This document shows, in pieces, positions 21,441-23,165 of a stretch of 23,165 nucleotides of DNA. Within the stretch, counting starts at the first letter, position 1; every line of letters starts with the position of its first letter. Location: NCBI GenBank assembly GCA_910585335.1, contig CAJUCU010000020.1, positions 1 through 23,165 on the forward strand, read 5' to 3'. Source of the DNA: an uncultured Bacilli bacterium (GTDB lineage Bacteria > Bacillota_I > Bacilli_A > RF39 > UBA660). Both the position numbers and the translations under genes were made by a program. The notes beneath the pieces were generated by a model. That model was given only the letters and a program-made list of their open reading frames with translations, was not told where the DNA came from and ran no database searches.

Positions 21441-22802
21441 CTACTCCACTACATATGGAACATTTAAAGTCCCATCTCCAGATTTGATTAAGTTTTTATC
21501 TAAGCATACTGTTGGTACTATATTTTTCTTTTCTGTTACTTTTTCCTCTTCTAAAATACCATTTTTATTATATACCCAAGCCATAGAAGAATCGGTATTA
21601 TTCATTAAATAAAAGTCCGTTAATGTTTCATTATTGTTATAATCATATAGGTTTAGAAGTCCTACTTTATTGGTAATCATATCATTATATTGATTCAAAT
21701 AAGCACCTTCTGTGACAGTCATTATAGGAAATGAACATTCTGATAAGATAGTATTGTATGGTAGCGTATTAAAGTAATTTCGATTTAGGTAGTATGCAAT
21801 ATTATAGCGATTAAGCGGACTATAAAGAGCGTTTTTATTACCAAAAGCACGCATTTCTATATTATCTCCTACTTTTACATAATCATTTAAAGAAAGTCTT
21901 ACTATGTTTTCTTTTTCTTCATAAACCTTATATATATCATTTCCTAATTTTACATATTTATTAATATTTGTATCATGTCCCTCTTGGTTGATGATATAAG
22001 GGTCAGCGAGAGTTCCACTTCCACCTGTTACTTTTATATTTTTCTTTAGTGTCATTACAACACGAACGCCATAGCCACCTTCTTCTACCGCTTCACTGAC
22101 TGTTCCATCTTCAGCGATATAAAGATGATTTTCTTCTTCGTTTTTTCCAAGTAGCCAACTGCTTTGTTTATTATATAGATAACTGTTTTTCCCCAATGAG
22201 TCAACATAGTCTTTTAATGATAAAGGAGAGAAATATGATTTCTTTTCATTCTGACATTTTACTTCTTTTTCGTTCAATACCCCTTCACACCATTTTGTTT
22301 CCGTTAAAAGAGCGATATCTCCTGGTATTGTTTTTTGATAAACACCTGTATTTTCAGTTTCATTCTTATTTAGCCAATAGTTTAAATTCGAAGTTTCATA
22401 CTCTCCTTCTGCCCCCCAATTTAGAATACCTTCATTGGTATTTGAGACAATTTTTATCGAGTTATCGGCATATATTTTCATAATTCGATAAAGGCGGTTT
22501 CCAAAGTAAACATAATTATTATCTACCATTCCTTTAAATTGATAGCCATCTTTTTCTTGGTGTAGACCATTTTTTTCTGTTGTGATTTTATTATTTTTTA
22601 AAATGGCTGCTTTTAAGGTTTCTTCTTCTTTTTTTATTACCACATTTTGTTTACTGTAATAATAGAAAGATCGTCCGCCAAAGTATATCGCAAGTACTAT
22701 AACTAAGATAATGCTTACTATATTAAAGATGTATTCCCATTTGAATACTTGGATTTTTATTTTTTTGTCACATCTATTTTCATTTTCTTTTTTCTTTTTC
22801 AT
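21441..22802 (-). CDS. Membrane-anchored surface protein with DUF6273-like repeats
   Basis: The 453-residue protein has a basic N-terminus, one transmembrane helix (about 26-46) and an extracellular part with two related units. Each unit begins with a strand such as NYVYFGNRLYRIMKI or KYVKLGNDIYKVYE, contains a line like NLNYWLNK or NIAYYLNRNYF, and ends with GSGTLADPYII or GDGTLNVPYVV. This is the pattern of DUF6273-type surface proteins common in gut Firmicutes, which lack known catalytic residues. It is first in the operon with the phosphodiester glycosidase and deacetylase. A TGTTATAAT promoter and an inverted repeat lie upstream. A binding or scaffolding role is inferred. Confidence 0.75.
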   Translation of the reverse strand: MKKKKENENRCDKKIKIQVFKWEYIFNIVSIILVIVLAIYFGGRSFYYYSKQNVVIKKEEETLKAAILKNNKITTEKNGLHQEKDGYQFKGMVDNNYVYFGNRLYRIMKIYADNSIKIVSNTNEGILNWGAEGEYETSNLNYWLNKNETENTGVYQKTIPGDIALLTETKWCEGVLNEKEVKCQNEKKSYFSPLSLKDYVDSLGKNSYLYNKQSSWLLGKNEEENHLYIAEDGTVSEAVEEGGYGVRVVMTLKKNIKVTGGSGTLADPYIINQEGHDTNINKYVKLGNDIYKVYEEKENIVRLSLNDYVKVGDNIEMRAFGNKNALYSPLNRYNIAYYLNRNYFNTLPYNTILSECSFPIMTVTEGAYLNQYNDMITNKVGLLNLYDYNNNETLTDFYLMNNTDSSMAWVYNKNGILEEEKVTEKKNIVPTVCLDKNLIKSGDGTLNVPYVVE

Positions 22803-22834
22803 ACTAACATACCCTTAATAAACTTTCCATAATG

Positions 22835-22863
22835 ATTATAACAAAACTTGTCCTCTCGAGCAA
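22835..22863 (-). promoter_or_regulatory. Promoter of the surface-protein operon
   Basis: On the minus strand TTGCTC (22858-22863), a 17-nt spacer and TATAAT (22835-22840) with the extension TG, giving TGTTATAAT. It drives the three genes from 22802 to 19125. Confidence 0.7.
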
Positions 22864-22869
22864 GTTTTG
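22842..22869 (-). repeat. 9-bp inverted repeat across the operon promoter
   Basis: Perfect arms CAAAACTTG and CAAGTTTTG (22842-22850 and 22861-22869) with a 10-nt centre cover the spacer and -35 of the surface operon promoter. This placement fits a repressor operator; the stem could also act as a weak terminator for transcripts coming from the right. Confidence 0.6.
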
Positions 22870-22939
22870 GGAATGATAATTTCTAAACTCTTTACAATAT
22901 ATTATTTACTTTTCTATTATTCCACACATTATTGTTAAT

Positions 22940-22973
22940 AAAAAAACAGAATTCACCATTTTGGGTATCCTGT
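22940..22973 (-). terminator. Terminator of the Rpn-family gene
   Basis: On the minus strand ACAGGAT pairs imperfectly with ATTCTGT, with an inner ACC/GGT pair and a CAAAAT loop, then seven T. It separates the partial gene from the surface operon. Confidence 0.7.
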
Positions 22974-22987
22974 ATTTTTTAATTTAC

Positions 22988-23165
22988 TTAGCCTTTTATA
23001 TTTCTAATTTCTTCTATTGATAAGTCTGTAATTTCTGAAATGACTTTGATATCAAAATTTTGTTCCAACATTTTCTTGACAACTTCTAACCTTTCTTCTG
23101 TTCGCCCTTCTTCATGCCCCTCCTCACGGCCTTCTCTAAACGCTTGCTCTTTTAGTGCTTCTTCT
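22988..23165 (-). CDS. Rpn / PD-(D/E)XK nuclease-family transposase, 3' end only
   Basis: The last 58 codons of a gene that runs off the right edge. The visible C-terminus is a charged coiled coil with repeated EEGxEEG-like units (EGREEGHEEGRTEER) followed by LEVVKKMLEQNFD and ISEITDLSIEEIRNIKG. This tail is characteristic of the Rpn (recombination-promoting nuclease) proteins, also annotated as PD-(D/E)XK nuclease family transposases. The nuclease domain itself is outside the window, so activity cannot be judged. The highly repetitive coding DNA is usual for this family. Confidence 0.75.
   Translation of the reverse strand, partial: EEALKEQAFREGREEGHEEGRTEERLEVVKKMLEQNFDIKVISEITDLSIEEIRNIKG

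Noticed and set aside
22196..22483. 95-codon plus-strand ORF
   Set aside because: Antisense shadow of the DUF6273-like gene.

Overview
This is about 23 kb of AT-rich DNA from a low-GC Gram-positive bacterium. The sequence suggests an anaerobic, spore-forming member of the Bacilli/Erysipelotrichia/RF39-type gut lineages. The reasons are a CotJ spore-coat pair, a one-polypeptide pyruvate:ferredoxin oxidoreductase, a CIRCE-controlled small heat-shock gene, sigma-A promoters with frequent TGTTATAAT extended -10 boxes, and strong AGGAGG ribosome sites. TGA is used as a stop (for example in ATGA overlaps), so the genetic code looks standard. The lineage is an inference from gene content, not an identification.

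Layout. 1-460: no intact gene; a hairpin-rich stretch ends in a plus-strand terminator, then a minus-strand remnant ORF. 471-1483 (-): a coupled pair, P-loop kinase-like protein then S51 peptidase. 1948-2595 (+): a membrane-anchored Asp/Asn-rich protein. 2661-3747 (-): a spore-coat operon in which CotJA- and CotJB-like parts are fused, followed by CotJC. 3865-3941 (+): tRNA-His. 4144-4530 (+): Hsp20 under a CIRCE operator. 4562-5904 (-): a free-standing ClpB-D1-like AAA+ ATPase and a four-helix membrane protein. 5957-6592 (-): a membrane-anchored thioredoxin-like protein. 6675-7184 (-): a Nudix hydrolase.

7185-12468 looks accessory. It holds two overlapping genes that both carry the HEPN Rx4H signature (a candidate defence or toxin module), an atypical 2-hydroxyacid dehydrogenase, a phosphoribosyltransferase pseudogene, an RBBP9/YdeN-type serine hydrolase, another decayed coding remnant, and structured RNA elements sharing the core CCCCCUGAA. 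12469-19004 returns to core genes: recG, uppS and the pyruvate:ferredoxin oxidoreductase gene, with a separately transcribed small RNA between recG and uppS. 19125-22802 (-) is a tight three-gene operon of membrane-anchored surface proteins: a DUF6273-like protein, a NAGPA-type phosphodiester glycosidase and a CE4 polysaccharide deacetylase. The window ends inside the 3' end of an Rpn/PD-(D/E)XK transposase-family gene.

Most notable are the twin HEPN operon and the C-rich/G-rich RNA elements around it. The second HEPN gene has an unusually G-rich Shine-Dalgarno (AGGGGGA). Two hairpin-associated UCCCCCU tracts flanking the operon on the same strand are exact complements of it. Two orphan small RNAs with near-consensus promoters share a 9-nt perfect complementarity built on the same core. 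These regulatory ideas are inferences from sequence only.
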